From Flavobacteriales bacterium UBA2306 (GTDB taxonomy: Bacteria; Bacteroidota; Bacteroidia; Flavobacteriales; Weeksellaceae): DNA of 64,000 nt. The stretch lies in NCBI GenBank assembly GCA_002345565.1, contig DDVS01000004.1, forward strand, positions 62,001 through 126,000, written 5' to 3'. Made by a program: the position numbers and the translations under genes. Below the pieces are notes generated by a model. That model was not told where the DNA came from and did no database searches. It saw only the letters and a list, made by a program, of their open reading frames with translations. Below are positions 33,543 through 43,292 of this stretch, piece after piece. Numbering within the stretch: position 1 is the first letter of the stretch; each line of letters opens with the position of its first letter.

Positions 33543-34499
33543 ATGAAAATTACTGACCATATAAAAAACGCCAACGGCAAAACGCTTTTTTCTTTTGAGA
33601 TTGTTCCTCCACAAAAAGGAGTGGGAATTGCGGATTTGTATAAAAATATTGACCCTTTGATGGAGTTCAAACCACCATTTATTGATGTTACAACTTCTCG
33701 AGAAGAGTACATCTTTTTGGAAAGAGGAAACGGTTTGATGGAGCGAAAAATCACTAGAATGCGTCCTGGAACTTTGGGAATTTGTTCGGCGATTCAAAAT
33801 AAATATAATGTTGATACCGTTCCACACGTTCTTTGTGGTGGATTTACCAAAGAAGAAACCGAATATCTTTTGGTGGATTGTATGTATTTGGGAATCAATA
33901 ATATTGTAGCTCTTCGTGGTGATGCAATGAAAGGCGAAAAATATTTTGAGCCTTCCAAAGGCGGACACAAATATGCTTCTGATTTGGTAAAACAGATTCA
34001 CGATTTGGGAATTGGAGAATATCTGCACGGCAAGATAGAATCGGACGTTGATAACAGTTTTTGCATTGGTGTTGCGGGTTATCCTGAAAAACATATTGAA
34101 GCGCCATCTATGAATTATGACCTTCGAATGTTGAAGAAAAAAGTTGAAGCAGGTGCAGATTACATCGTGACTCAAATGTTTTTTGATAATCAAAAGTTCT
34201 TCGAATTCGTAAAACAAGCCAGAGAAATTGGGATTGATGTTCCGATTATTCCAGGAATTAAACCTATTGCTACCAAAACGCATTTGCAAATGTTACCACA
34301 GGTTTTCAAAATTGATTTACCAGAAGCATTAATCAATGAAGTTCTTAAATGTAAAACCAATAACGATGTTCGTGAAGTTGGTATAGCATGGGCAATCAAC
34401 CAAAGCAAAGAACTCTTAGACTTTGGAATTCCTGTTCTGCATTTTTACTCGATGGGGAAAAGTGATAATATTCTCAAAATAGGAAGAGAAGTATTTTAA
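33543..34499 (+). CDS. metF: Methylenetetrahydrofolate reductase
   Basis: This 318-residue protein is the flavoenzyme that makes 5-methyl-tetrahydrofolate for MetH. Visible family features are FSFEIVPPQKGVG at the N-terminus, TTSREEY, HVLCGGFTKEETEYLL, NNIVALRGD and the pair DYIVTQMFFDN and PIIPGIKPI. A longer open frame from 33447 starts inside metH2 and was rejected; ATG 33543 gives the conserved start MKITDHIKNANG. It completes the riboswitch-headed methionine cluster and is closed by a terminator. Confidence 0.95.
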   Translation: MKITDHIKNANGKTLFSFEIVPPQKGVGIADLYKNIDPLMEFKPPFIDVTTSREEYIFLERGNGLMERKITRMRPGTLGICSAIQNKYNVDTVPHVLCGGFTKEETEYLLVDCMYLGINNIVALRGDAMKGEKYFEPSKGGHKYASDLVKQIHDLGIGEYLHGKIESDVDNSFCIGVAGYPEKHIEAPSMNYDLRMLKKKVEAGADYIVTQMFFDNQKFFEFVKQAREIGIDVPIIPGIKPIATKTHLQMLPQVFKIDLPEALINEVLKCKTNNDVREVGIAWAINQSKELLDFGIPVLHFYSMGKSDNILKIGREVF

Positions 34500-34502
34500 G
34501 AC

Positions 34503-34533
34503 AAAAAGAGGTGTAGTTTGCATCTCTTTTTTT
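34503..34533 (+). terminator. Terminator after metF
   Basis: AAAAAGAGGTG (34503-34513) pairs with CATCTCTTTTT (34521-34531) with one G-U pair, followed by further T. Confidence 0.82.
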
Positions 34534-34556
34534 AATTTTACGATTCAAGTTTTAAT

Positions 34557-35780
34557 ATGAAATTATCAGGGCCTTTCAAGCAAATCGTCACGCTCAATAA
34601 TCTTCCATTAAAAGGAAAATTACAAGATGAATCTTTAGAAATCATTTCCAATGGAGGAATTTTTACAGAAAATGGAATCATTCGAAAAGTGGGTGATTTT
34701 GATTCTTTAAAACAGCAATTTCCAGATTCAGAAATTGATTTTATTAAAGGTGAGCAAATTGCAATTCCGGCTTTTGTGGATGCACATACGCATATTTGTT
34801 TTGGAGGAAATCGGGCTAATGATTTTGCAATGCGCAATGCAGGCAAAACTTATCTGGAAATTGCAAAATCCGGTGGCGGAATCTGGAGTTCTGTTCAACA
34901 TACGCGAGCTTCTTCAGAGGAAGAGTTAGTTAAAGGAATTCTCGAAAGAGTTAATCAACTTATCAAACAAGGCATCACAACAATCGAGATAAAAAGCGGT
35001 TACGGTTTAAATGTTGAAGAAGAACTCAAAATGTTACGAGCAATCAAAAAAGCTCAGGCAAAAACTAAAGTAACCTTAGTTCCCACTTGTCTTTCTGCAC
35101 ATCTTAAATCTAAAGATTTTGATGGAAGTTCAGAAGAGTATCTCAATTATATTTTAGAACAGATTTTACCAAAAGTAAAAGACGAAAATCTAGCGGATAG
35201 AGTTGATATTTTTATCGAGAAATCAGCTTTTCAGCCAGAAGAAAGTAAAAATTTCCTTTTGAAAGCAAAAGAATTAGGATTTCAAATCACCGTTCATGCA
35301 GACCAATTTACAGCCGGAAGTTCAAGAATTGCTGTTGAAGTTGGCGCAAAATCTGCCGATCATCTGGAAGCCACCATTGATGAAGATATTGAGTTTTTAG
35401 CAAATTCAAATACTGTTGCAGTTGCTTTGCCCGGTGCAAGTTTAGGATTGGGCGAACCTTTTTCCCCGGCTAGAAAAATCCTTGACAAAGGCGGAATTCT
35501 TGCCATCGCAACCGATTGGAATCCCGGTTCTGCACCAATGGGAAATCTTGTAACTCAAGCTTCCATTTTGGCAACTTATCAAAAATTGACCACTGCTGAA
35601 GTGTTGTCTGCAATTACTTTCCGGGCAGCATTTGCTTTAGGTTTGGAAGACAGAGGCGTTTTGGCTGAAGGAAAAAAATCTGATTTTCTAATTTATAAGA
35701 CAGATAATTTTCAAAATATTCTTTACCATCAAGGAAGTCTTTTGCCGGATAAAATTTATTTGGATGGTAACCCATTATAA
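34557..35780 (+). CDS. hutI: Imidazolonepropionase (histidine degradation)
   Basis: This 407-residue amidohydrolase opens the imidazolone ring to N-formiminoglutamate in histidine breakdown. Metal-binding motifs are DAHTH (H77, H79), a later VHADQ and KSADHLEA, and the conserved aspartate in ATDWNPGSAPMG. FGGNRANDFAMRNAGKTYLEI is the substrate-side signature. Other hut genes are not in the window, so the pathway is not shown here as a unit. It has its own terminator. Confidence 0.95.
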   Translation: MKLSGPFKQIVTLNNLPLKGKLQDESLEIISNGGIFTENGIIRKVGDFDSLKQQFPDSEIDFIKGEQIAIPAFVDAHTHICFGGNRANDFAMRNAGKTYLEIAKSGGGIWSSVQHTRASSEEELVKGILERVNQLIKQGITTIEIKSGYGLNVEEELKMLRAIKKAQAKTKVTLVPTCLSAHLKSKDFDGSSEEYLNYILEQILPKVKDENLADRVDIFIEKSAFQPEESKNFLLKAKELGFQITVHADQFTAGSSRIAVEVGAKSADHLEATIDEDIEFLANSNTVAVALPGASLGLGEPFSPARKILDKGGILAIATDWNPGSAPMGNLVTQASILATYQKLTTAEVLSAITFRAAFALGLEDRGVLAEGKKSDFLIYKTDNFQNILYHQGSLLPDKIYLDGNPL

Positions 35781-35784
35781 GAAA

Positions 35785-35820
35785 CAAAAAACGCTTCCAA
35801 GATTTGAAAGCGTTTTTTTG
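35785..35820. terminator. Bidirectional terminator between hutI and pckA
   Basis: CAAAAAACGCTT (35785-35796) pairs with AAGCGTTTTTTT (35808-35819). The A-rich and T-rich flanks serve the two convergent genes. Confidence 0.88.
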
Positions 35821-37434
35821 TTAATTCTGAGTAAGTTCTGATAAAACCGGTCCTGATGAAACCAATTCCAGAGCTTCGTCATTATCTGTAAATTGTTCAA
35901 AATATTTAATATATCTTCCGGCCAAATCTTTAGCTTTTTTCTCCCAATCAGAATGATTTACATAAGTATCTCTTGGGTCAAGGATATTTTCGGAAACATT
36001 TGGCAATGCAACTGGGAATTCCAGATTCATAACCGGAACTTTATTGGTTTCAGCTTTATCAATACTTCCATCAATGATGGCGTCAATAATTGCTCTTGTA
36101 TCTTTCAGAGAAATTCTTTTTCCTGTACCATTCCAGCCTGTATTTACTAAATAGGCTTTTGCCCCGTGTTCCTTCATTTTTCCAATCAACGTTTTGGAAT
36201 ACATCGTTGGATGAAGTGTCAAAAACGCTTCTCCAAATGCCGGTGAAAAGGAAGGAGTTGGTTCTGTGATTCCCAATTCTGTTCCTGCTAATTTTGATGT
36301 ATATCCACAAAGGAAATGGTATTGCGCTTGTTGGTCTGTCAAGATAGAAACTGGTGGCAAAACTCCAAACGCATCTGCTGACAAATAAATGATTTTACTA
36401 GCGTGACCAGCCTTAGAAGGCAGAACAATTTTGCTGATATGATAAATTGGATAGGAAACTCTTGTATTTTCCGTAATCGAGCCGTCTGCATAATCTACGT
36501 TTCCTTCGTCGTCTGTAATTACATTTTCCAACAACGCATCTCTTCTGATTGCGCCGTAAATATCCGGTTCTTTTTCTTTACTCAGGTCAATTACTTTTGC
36601 ATAGCAACCACCTTCATAATTGAAAACGCCGTTGTTATCCCACCCGTGTTCATCATCGCCAATCAAATAACGTTTTGGGTCTGCAGAAAGTGTCGTTTTC
36701 CCAGTTCCGGAAAGTCCGAAGAAAACAGCCACATCGCCGCCTTCGCCTACGTTTGCAGAACAATGCATAGAAGCCATTCCCTTCAGCGGAAGATAATAAT
36801 TCATAATAGAAAACATTCCTTTTTTCATTTCTCCGCCGTACCAAGTTCCACCGATAATCTGCATTTTCTTGGTCAAATCGAACATTACAAACACTTCAGA
36901 ATTCAGTCCGTGTTGCTCCCAATTGGGGTTTACAGATTCGGAAGAATTGATGACTACAAAATCCGGTTCATCATAATTTTGAAGATCATAATGAGAAGGT
37001 CGAATGAACATATTCATCACAAAATGAGCCTGCCAAGCCACTTTTGTAACGAACCTTACTTTCAGTCTTGTATCCTCGTTCGAACCACAATAGGTATCAA
37101 TAACATAGATTCTGTCGCCGGAAAGGTCTTTGGTTACAATGTCTTTTAACTCATCAAAAACTTCGACTGTAGTTGGACGATTGATGTTTCCGTCCCACCA
37201 AATCGTATCCTGAGTGATATTGTCTTTTACAATATATCTGTCTTTTGGAGACCTACCGGTAAAAATTCCTGTTTTTACAGCCACAGCTCCCGACTTTGTC
37301 AAAACGCCTTTAGCAAATCCGGAATTATTCGGGTCCATTTCAGCTTGAAAAATTTCTTCGTAAGTAGGATTGTGGATAATCTCTTTCGGATTGAAAATAC
37401 CTTGACGTTCAAGATAAGATTTTAACTTGTCCAT
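35821..37434 (-). CDS. pckA: Phosphoenolpyruvate carboxykinase (ATP)
   Basis: This 537-residue enzyme converts oxaloacetate and ATP to phosphoenolpyruvate, the first step of gluconeogenesis. The kinase loop is GLSGTGKTTLS (about 240-250) and the metal site GDDEHGWDNNGVFNYEGGCYAK follows. FTGRSPKDRYIVKD, IIGGTWYGGEMKKGMF and NTGWNGTGKRISL are also family marks. The start at 37434 (MDKLKSYLERQGIF) is preferred to 37497, since the longer form has an unconserved leader which crosses the predicted promoter. Confidence 0.97.
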   Translation of the reverse strand: MDKLKSYLERQGIFNPKEIIHNPTYEEIFQAEMDPNNSGFAKGVLTKSGAVAVKTGIFTGRSPKDRYIVKDNITQDTIWWDGNINRPTTVEVFDELKDIVTKDLSGDRIYVIDTYCGSNEDTRLKVRFVTKVAWQAHFVMNMFIRPSHYDLQNYDEPDFVVINSSESVNPNWEQHGLNSEVFVMFDLTKKMQIIGGTWYGGEMKKGMFSIMNYYLPLKGMASMHCSANVGEGGDVAVFFGLSGTGKTTLSADPKRYLIGDDEHGWDNNGVFNYEGGCYAKVIDLSKEKEPDIYGAIRRDALLENVITDDEGNVDYADGSITENTRVSYPIYHISKIVLPSKAGHASKIIYLSADAFGVLPPVSILTDQQAQYHFLCGYTSKLAGTELGITEPTPSFSPAFGEAFLTLHPTMYSKTLIGKMKEHGAKAYLVNTGWNGTGKRISLKDTRAIIDAIIDGSIDKAETNKVPVMNLEFPVALPNVSENILDPRDTYVNHSDWEKKAKDLAGRYIKYFEQFTDNDEALELVSSGPVLSELTQN

Positions 37435-37468
37435 TTTTAATTTTTTTTGAAGATTAAGGGTGTTGCGA

Positions 37469-37497
37469 CAAATGTAAAAATATCGGCGAATTATCAA
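37469..37497 (-). promoter_or_regulatory. Predicted pckA promoter
   Basis: TTG (37495-37497) and TACATTTG (37469-37476) lie 18 nt apart on the minus strand, matching the Bacteroidetes consensus. The -7 box is 34 nt before the ATG at 37434, which supports that start. Confidence 0.55.
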
Positions 37498-37552
37498 TGC
37501 ATTTATAAACTGACTTTAATCAGTTTAAATAATATTTGCAATTAATTAATAA

Positions 37553-38455
37553 TCAATTAATTAAATCTTTCCAAGAAAATATTTTGGAAAAACCACGCTG
37601 TTTGAAATAGTCTTGGTAATCTCCAAATTTGGATGCAAGAACGAAATCTCCTCCCCAAGCTCCCAAACTTTTGACAAAACTTGGACAATCTTGGAAATAT
37701 TTTTCTTTTACAGTTGGAGTTTCGAGAAAATTGGATAGTTTTTGCTCGTGAATTGTCATTAATTCTGAAAATTCTTCCAAATTTTGACTATTGACAATCT
37801 TTTTGGTTAATTTAGAATAGTCATTGATTAATTCCGTTGAAGTCGGCTTGGATCTGTAATGAGAAATTCCTTCTCTCGAATCTTGTTTATGATTAAGATG
37901 AATGAAAATCAACTCATCTTTAAAACTCGGTTGAAAATCTATCGTTTCATAAACTCTTTCAGGAAAACGACTGTAAAGAACTGCAGATTTTTTTTTGGCA
38001 ACAGCAACGTCATAACCACTTCCTCCTAAACTAATTTCATTAAGAATAAAAGGGTCGATATTTGCCCATTCTGCAAGATTATTCATCAAGGTAGAACTGC
38101 TTCCTAATCCAAAGTCTGAAGGAAACTGAAGATTGGTTTTGATGTGATAAGAAGTATGACTTTTTAGTTTGGTATCAGAAAGATTCTGAACATTTTTGAG
38201 CGTTTTAAGAATGAATTCTGAAGCTTTGGAATCGTTAGTTTCAAGGATTTTCCAATTTTTATAATCAATTGTAGCCTTTAACCATAATTGATTTTGATGA
38301 TATGCTTCCCAAAAAATCAATGACTTCCGGTCTTCATTCTCTGTATAAAAAAGCTCTTGTCCCAGCTTCGTTGGAATAGCTAGAACAAGAGCGCCATCAA
38401 CAGCAACATATTCTGAGGTAAGCATTAGCTTGCCCGGTGAAAATATCCTGCTCAT
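37553..38455 (-). CDS. GYDIA-type GHMP kinase
   Basis: This 300-residue protein is of the GHMP kinase superfamily, in the Bacteroidetes-specific GYDIA group. The ATP-binding motif is FGLGSSSTLMNNLA (about 125-138) and the group motif is GGSGYDVAVA (about 153-162), with GYDVA in place of GYDIA. It starts MSRIFSPGKLMLTSEYVAVDGA, as in mevalonate- and homoserine-kinase-like enzymes. The phosphorylated substrate is unknown. It lies 11 bp after fabD in the same direction and is probably cotranscribed with it. Confidence 0.85.
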   Translation of the reverse strand: MSRIFSPGKLMLTSEYVAVDGALVLAIPTKLGQELFYTENEDRKSLIFWEAYHQNQLWLKATIDYKNWKILETNDSKASEFILKTLKNVQNLSDTKLKSHTSYHIKTNLQFPSDFGLGSSSTLMNNLAEWANIDPFILNEISLGGSGYDVAVAKKKSAVLYSRFPERVYETIDFQPSFKDELIFIHLNHKQDSREGISHYRSKPTSTELINDYSKLTKKIVNSQNLEEFSELMTIHEQKLSNFLETPTVKEKYFQDCPSFVKSLGAWGGDFVLASKFGDYQDYFKQRGFSKIFSWKDLIN

Positions 38456-38466
38456 TTGTTGATTAT

Positions 38467-39342
38467 TTATATTGCAGATGCAACACTTACTTCCGGATTA
38501 ATTTTCTTAATCAAACCTTGAAGCGTTTTACCCGGTCCAACTTCTATAAAATTATTGGCTCCATCTTTTATCATATTCTGCACACTCTGAGTCCATTTTA
38601 CCGGACCAGTCAACTGAGCAATCAAATTTTTCTTAATTTCCTCGGGATCAGAAACTGCGGTAGTTGTGATGTTCTGGTAAACCGGAATTGTTGCTTTACG
38701 GAATTTGGTTTTCTCTATCGCTGCAGCCAATCTTTCTTGAGCAGGCATCATCAATGGTGAATGGAAAGCGCCATTTACAGGTAGTAATAAAGCTCTTTTT
38801 GCACCATCCGCTTTCAAAGCTTCACAAGCTTTCTCAACAGCTGCTGTTTCGCCAGAAATCACCAATTGTCCAGGACAATTGTAATTTGCAGGAACTACGA
38901 TTCCTTCGATTTCTGCACAGATTTCTTCAACTTTGGTATCTTCTAAGCCAAGAATTGCAGCCATAGAACTTGGGTTGATATCGCAAGCCATTTGCATTGC
39001 TTGAGCTCTTTCGGAAACCAATTTCAATCCGTCTTCGAAAGACAGAACGCCGTTGGCAACCAAAGCAGAAAATTCTCCTAAAGAATGTCCGGCAACCATT
39101 TCTGCGCCCAAACCATTTGCTACTTTTACCGCAGCAACCGAGTGTAGGAAAATAGCTGGCTGAGTTACGCTGGTTTTTTTAAGATCTTCGTCTGTTCCGT
39201 TGAACATTACAGAAACGATATCAAAACCAAGAATATCATTGGCAGAATCCATCAGGTCTTTCACGTCTTTTCGGGAATCGTAAAGTTCTTTTCCCATCCC
39301 GACAAACTGTGAACCCTGCCCAGGAAATACAAGTGCTTTCAT
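38467..39342 (-). CDS. fabD: Malonyl-CoA:ACP transacylase
   Basis: This 291-residue enzyme loads malonate on acyl carrier protein for fatty acid synthesis. It has the GQGSQ oxyanion loop (8-12), the nucleophile S87 in AGHSLGEFS, and the catalytic histidine H194 in GAFHSPLM. The ending VGPGKTLQGLIKKI is standard. The upstream stretch 39343-39495 is AT-rich and contains degenerate ATAATTGATGATTGAT repeats. No other fab genes are in the window. Confidence 0.97.
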   Translation of the reverse strand: MKALVFPGQGSQFVGMGKELYDSRKDVKDLMDSANDILGFDIVSVMFNGTDEDLKKTSVTQPAIFLHSVAAVKVANGLGAEMVAGHSLGEFSALVANGVLSFEDGLKLVSERAQAMQMACDINPSSMAAILGLEDTKVEEICAEIEGIVVPANYNCPGQLVISGETAAVEKACEALKADGAKRALLLPVNGAFHSPLMMPAQERLAAAIEKTKFRKATIPVYQNITTTAVSDPEEIKKNLIAQLTGPVKWTQSVQNMIKDGANNFIEVGPGKTLQGLIKKINPEVSVASAI

Positions 39343-39495
39343 ATATTTATAAATGATAATTGATGATTGATAAATGATTATGTCATCAATGTTTTAAAAA
39401 TTTTATTCTAATACTAATCTTTTGAATGCTTGAGCTAAAAATAATTGAAATTGCGAATCCTGAATCAATTATCATCCATCGCTTATCAACTATAA

Positions 39496-41499
39496 TTATT
39501 GCATCAATCTTACAACTCTGTAACCGTTGTTAATGTAAGCTCCGTTTGGTTTTGCTTTTACAAATTCGAATTTTGTAGCTAATTGCGTTTGAGATTTGCC
39601 GATTTGTTTGAAAATTTCTCCTTTTTTGTTTTCTCTCGTCAGCATATCATTCATCACATCAAAACCGATTACGGCATATTTTGAAGGCGTTTTACAATAT
39701 TTCCCTTTGTAAGCCGCAAGAATTTCTTTTTCAAAATCTCCATCATAATTGATTTTTCTATCCATTAGATAAACCAAACTCGCTTTCGAAAGGTCATCTA
39801 CATTTTTTTCAAAACTTGGACTGTAGAACATACTAAAAGCCTTCACACCTTCTGTCTGTTTTCCAAGAGCAATCACTTTTGAAGCAAAAGCAGCGCCTGC
39901 AGATTCGTCATCATCAGCTAAAACTGCAATAACAGGAACAGATTGTCCCGTCATCATATTATTTTCCAAGTGAATTTCTGATGAAGAATTAACAATAATT
40001 ACATTAGGTTTTGATAATGATTTTTCCAAACCTGCTTTAATCGCATTCGCATTCGCTTTGGAATTGTCTGCAACGATATAGATTTTCTGGTCCTGATAAA
40101 CCTGACCAACTTCTTTCACAATTCTGTCTGAATAAACCGAATTTTCAGTTTCGACGATAATCAGATTGCTGTAATCAAAAAGGTCTTCTGAATTCGCAAA
40201 AGGCGCAACTACAGGAATCTTTTTATCATTCACAAATCTTAGAACTTCAAGAACACTTGATTTGAAAAAAGGGCCTACAATCAAATCTGTATTATCTGGA
40301 TTGATTTGAGAAAGACTGTTTTTGAAAGTCGTTTCGTTTCCCGCATCTACAACTTTGATGTCTAGTTTTTGTCCGTTGGTTGCATTTCTTTCAGCGGCTA
40401 ATTTCGCCCCAGTCAAGAAATCCATAGACATTGTTCTGTACTTCGCATCGTTCGCATCATATCCGAAAGGCAACATCAAAACAACACTCAAAACATCACC
40501 GCTTTTCTTAGAATACATCGGGTCTTGTTTCTTGATTTTCAAAGTCATTCCTGCTTTCAAACCATCAGAAAGATTTGGATTAAGGCTAATCAACTGGTCA
40601 AGGGTAACATTAAATCTGTTCATAATACTGAACATCGTATCACCACTTTGAACCGTGTAAGTCACATAATCATCTTCCGAAGAACTTACATTTGATGTTT
40701 TTACAGGCTCAGAAACGCTTGTCTGAGTTGTCGTTTTTGTAACCGGAGCCGAAGTTGTATTGCTTTGAGAGTTATCTTCAACATTAATAGAATTATTTGA
40801 AGTTGCAACAGAATCTGAACCAGATACTCTGATGGTTTCACCTGGTTTCAAACCTGTGGTTTCCAATCCCGGATTCAAAGCGAATAACTGCTTTTGAGTC
40901 AGGTTGAATTGTCTCGAAATTTTATAATAATTGTCTTTTGCCTGAACAACGTATAAACCTTTGTCGGAAGAAGTGGTTTCAGTTTTAGTTACTGTTTTTA
41001 CTTCCGCAGGTTTTTCCGTCGTAGTCGTTGTTGTCGTTTGAACAACTGTTGCAGGTGCAGAACCTCCAAATTTCTGAATATTATCTAATGGCAAAGTAAT
41101 TTTATCACCGATTTTCATATGAGAATTCAACTCAGGATTCAGTTTTCTAAGGTCAGCCTCAGAAATTTGATACTGTTTTGTAATTCCGTAGATAGTTTGC
41201 TTTGGCTGTAAAGTAATGGTTCCTGTTTTACCATTTTTGTTTCCAGAATTTGTAGCAACAGGTGTTGAAGTTGAAGCTGTTGCTTTTGAGCTTCCACTTT
41301 TTAAAACCACAATGACATCACCAATTTTAAGACCGCCTTCTTTCTTGGAAGGATTCAATTGATACAATTCATCAATCGTGATACCATATTGTTTAGAAAT
41401 CCCGTAAGGCGTTTCCTTTGGTGCAACAGTGTGGGTTTTCTGTGCCGAAAGCCCTAAAAACCCGATAAGTCCTGATAAAATGAAAATCTTTTTAACCAT
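39496..41499 (-). CDS. LysM-repeat protein with C-terminal periplasmic-binding-like domain
   Basis: This 667-residue protein has a signal peptide (MVKKIFILSGLIGFLGLSAQ) and four LysM modules that bind peptidoglycan, beginning HTVAPKETPYGISKQYG, ITLQPKQTIYGITKQYQ, YVVQAKDNYYKISRQFN and YTVQSGDTMFSIMNRFN. They are separated by S/T-rich linkers (for instance TTTTTTEKPAEV). The C-terminal half (about 330-667) resembles a type-1 periplasmic binding or LpoA/PBP-activator domain (LPFGYDANDAKYRTMSMDFLTGAKLA, LIVGPFFKSSVLEV). It may link the cell wall to an enzyme activator; the role is inferred. Confidence 0.85.
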   Translation of the reverse strand: MVKKIFILSGLIGFLGLSAQKTHTVAPKETPYGISKQYGITIDELYQLNPSKKEGGLKIGDVIVVLKSGSSKATASTSTPVATNSGNKNGKTGTITLQPKQTIYGITKQYQISEADLRKLNPELNSHMKIGDKITLPLDNIQKFGGSAPATVVQTTTTTTTEKPAEVKTVTKTETTSSDKGLYVVQAKDNYYKISRQFNLTQKQLFALNPGLETTGLKPGETIRVSGSDSVATSNNSINVEDNSQSNTTSAPVTKTTTQTSVSEPVKTSNVSSSEDDYVTYTVQSGDTMFSIMNRFNVTLDQLISLNPNLSDGLKAGMTLKIKKQDPMYSKKSGDVLSVVLMLPFGYDANDAKYRTMSMDFLTGAKLAAERNATNGQKLDIKVVDAGNETTFKNSLSQINPDNTDLIVGPFFKSSVLEVLRFVNDKKIPVVAPFANSEDLFDYSNLIIVETENSVYSDRIVKEVGQVYQDQKIYIVADNSKANANAIKAGLEKSLSKPNVIIVNSSSEIHLENNMMTGQSVPVIAVLADDDESAGAAFASKVIALGKQTEGVKAFSMFYSPSFEKNVDDLSKASLVYLMDRKINYDGDFEKEILAAYKGKYCKTPSKYAVIGFDVMNDMLTRENKKGEIFKQIGKSQTQLATKFEFVKAKPNGAYINNGYRVVRLMQ

Positions 41500-41536
41500 C
41501 CTTTTTTTATATTGCTACAAAAATAATGCTTTCAGA

Positions 41537-43111
41537 TTAAATGGAAGAAATTATCAGTTCCGATTTTTGAACATCCATTTGTTGATAACTATCGGCAATC
41601 CATTGCTTGCCAAAATCCGCATAGAACACGCTGAAATTCAACACTCTTTCTTGCCAAGTTCCGCCTGTATGAACTTTCAGAAATAGATTTTGCATCTGGT
41701 CAAATTTCTCAGATTGCTTTATTTTCTCCGCTTTCAAAAGACGTTTTTGCATTCTTTTGAATGATTTTAATTGTCGTGTTTCCTCTGCATTCACAAGGTT
41801 TACAAACGTTTTGTCTGTTTGTTCCGCCTTTATTTTTATTTCTGAAAACGAATTAATCAAATCTTGTTCTTTTTGCTCAAGAAGTGATTTGATTTCATTG
41901 TTATCTAATATTTTTTGATTGATGACTTCTGCAAAATTCCCGAAGAAATCTTCGATTTTCAAGCCTGAGTTTTCAATTTTTCTGAAAGTTTTTTCTTCCA
42001 AAAACAACATCGAATTTCTTGGAATCAAAATTGGAAAAAGAAGATTAATGGATTCAAAATAATCTTTAAGTTCTATCCAATACATAATCTCGGCGTTTCC
42101 GCCAACGTAAGCCAGATTCGGCATAATCGTTTCCTGATAAGCCGGACGAAGAACTGCATTTGGGCTAAATTTTTCGGGATGATTTTCCAATTCGTTGAGA
42201 ATCTCTTCTTCTGAGAATTTCAAATCGGTGTCAAGAATGAAATAATCATTGTTGATTTTCTCGATTCTGTTTCTGGTTTCTGTTAAATAAAAGAGATTGA
42301 TTTCTCTCGGATTGACTTGGACTTTGCCATAATTATCTTCCAGAAATTGTCTTTGATTTTTAGTAGTTTCGAAAAGTTGATTCGATAATAATTCTTTTCT
42401 AAAAATATCTTTGACCTGTTTTTTCAGTTCTTTTTCATTTCCATCGATTGTCAGTAATCCGTAATCTGAAAACAATTGATTCACCAAATATCGAATCGCT
42501 TGTGTATGTGTTTTTCCTTTTTGATAAGCTTTTTTAATCCAAAGAATCAATTCCGTTCCATAGAGATTATCTTTGAATTCTTTCTCAAACTCCTGAATGA
42601 AAAAAGCTTCATCGATTTTGATATTTCCAACATCGCCACCAGCATTTCCTTTGATTTCGTAATAATGTTCACGTGTTTTGAAATGATTGATTTCATCAAA
42701 ATCGTGGTCTTCCGTTGCCATCCAAAAAACAGGAACGAAATTGAATTCCGGGAAATTAGATTTCAGAAATTCAGCCGTTTTGATAGTCTGCAAAATCTTA
42801 TAAACAAAGAAAACCGGACCTGTAAACAAGTTTAGCTGATGCCCAGTTGTAATAGTGAAAGTATTTTTATCTTTTAAAGAAAAGAGAAATTCCAATTGTT
42901 TTGGAGACATCTGCTCTTCTTGATTCTGAGAAAAAATCGCATTATGAAGAACTTCTCTTTTATCATCAGAATAGGAATTTTGTTTTTCCATAATCTGATT
43001 TTTGAAATTCTCCAAGTCAAAAACTTTTCCTTGAAATCCGTTCAGGTTTTTTTTCAGAAAGTCTTTTACCAATTTGGGAATGCTGTCTATATTTTCGAAA
43101 CCGATGGTCAT
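41537..43111 (-). CDS. bshC: Bacillithiol biosynthesis cysteine-adding enzyme BshC
   Basis: This 524-residue protein ligates cysteine to glucosaminyl-malate in the synthesis of the thiol bacillithiol. It has the family core TITTGHQLNLFTGPVFFVYK and FVPVFWMATEDHDFDEINHF, with PNLAYVGGNAEIMYWIELKD later and a long C-terminal coiled coil. The start at 43111 (MTIGFENIDSIPKLV) is preferred to 43150, whose added residues are a Q/N-rich translation of repeat-like DNA. bshA and bshB are not in the window. Confidence 0.92.
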   Translation of the reverse strand: MTIGFENIDSIPKLVKDFLKKNLNGFQGKVFDLENFKNQIMEKQNSYSDDKREVLHNAIFSQNQEEQMSPKQLEFLFSLKDKNTFTITTGHQLNLFTGPVFFVYKILQTIKTAEFLKSNFPEFNFVPVFWMATEDHDFDEINHFKTREHYYEIKGNAGGDVGNIKIDEAFFIQEFEKEFKDNLYGTELILWIKKAYQKGKTHTQAIRYLVNQLFSDYGLLTIDGNEKELKKQVKDIFRKELLSNQLFETTKNQRQFLEDNYGKVQVNPREINLFYLTETRNRIEKINNDYFILDTDLKFSEEEILNELENHPEKFSPNAVLRPAYQETIMPNLAYVGGNAEIMYWIELKDYFESINLLFPILIPRNSMLFLEEKTFRKIENSGLKIEDFFGNFAEVINQKILDNNEIKSLLEQKEQDLINSFSEIKIKAEQTDKTFVNLVNAEETRQLKSFKRMQKRLLKAEKIKQSEKFDQMQNLFLKVHTGGTWQERVLNFSVFYADFGKQWIADSYQQMDVQKSELIISSI

Positions 43112-43220
43112 TTGGTTGTCTGTTGTTGGTTGATTGTTGCTGGCTTGCAACCCGACTTATCTCTAATTTATCTATTTTTTTCATCTGAATCGATGAATCT
43201 CGTTCCTCGATTTGAGCGGA

Positions 43221-43244
43221 CACTTAGACAAGCTCAGTGTGACA
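43221..43244. repeat. Dispersed palindromic repeat copy between bshC and the porin gene
   Basis: CACTTAGACAAGCTCAGTGT followed by GACA. It is the same core as the element at 7748-7770 in the inverse orientation, with one substitution (TAG for TCG). It lies in the 181-bp gap before the porin stop. Confidence 0.75.
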
Positions 43245-43292
43245 AATTGCGAGCGGAAGGTGGATTAAGCTGCCATAATTATTCTCACAAAA

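Noticed and set aside
33501..34289. 262-codon minus-strand open frame opposite metF
   Set aside because: It lies entirely across metF, a secure gene with all family motifs, and its translation has no protein-like pattern.
36403..37149. 248-codon plus-strand open frame opposite pckA
   Set aside because: It is a shadow of pckA, cysteine-, histidine- and phenylalanine-rich in a non-protein-like way.
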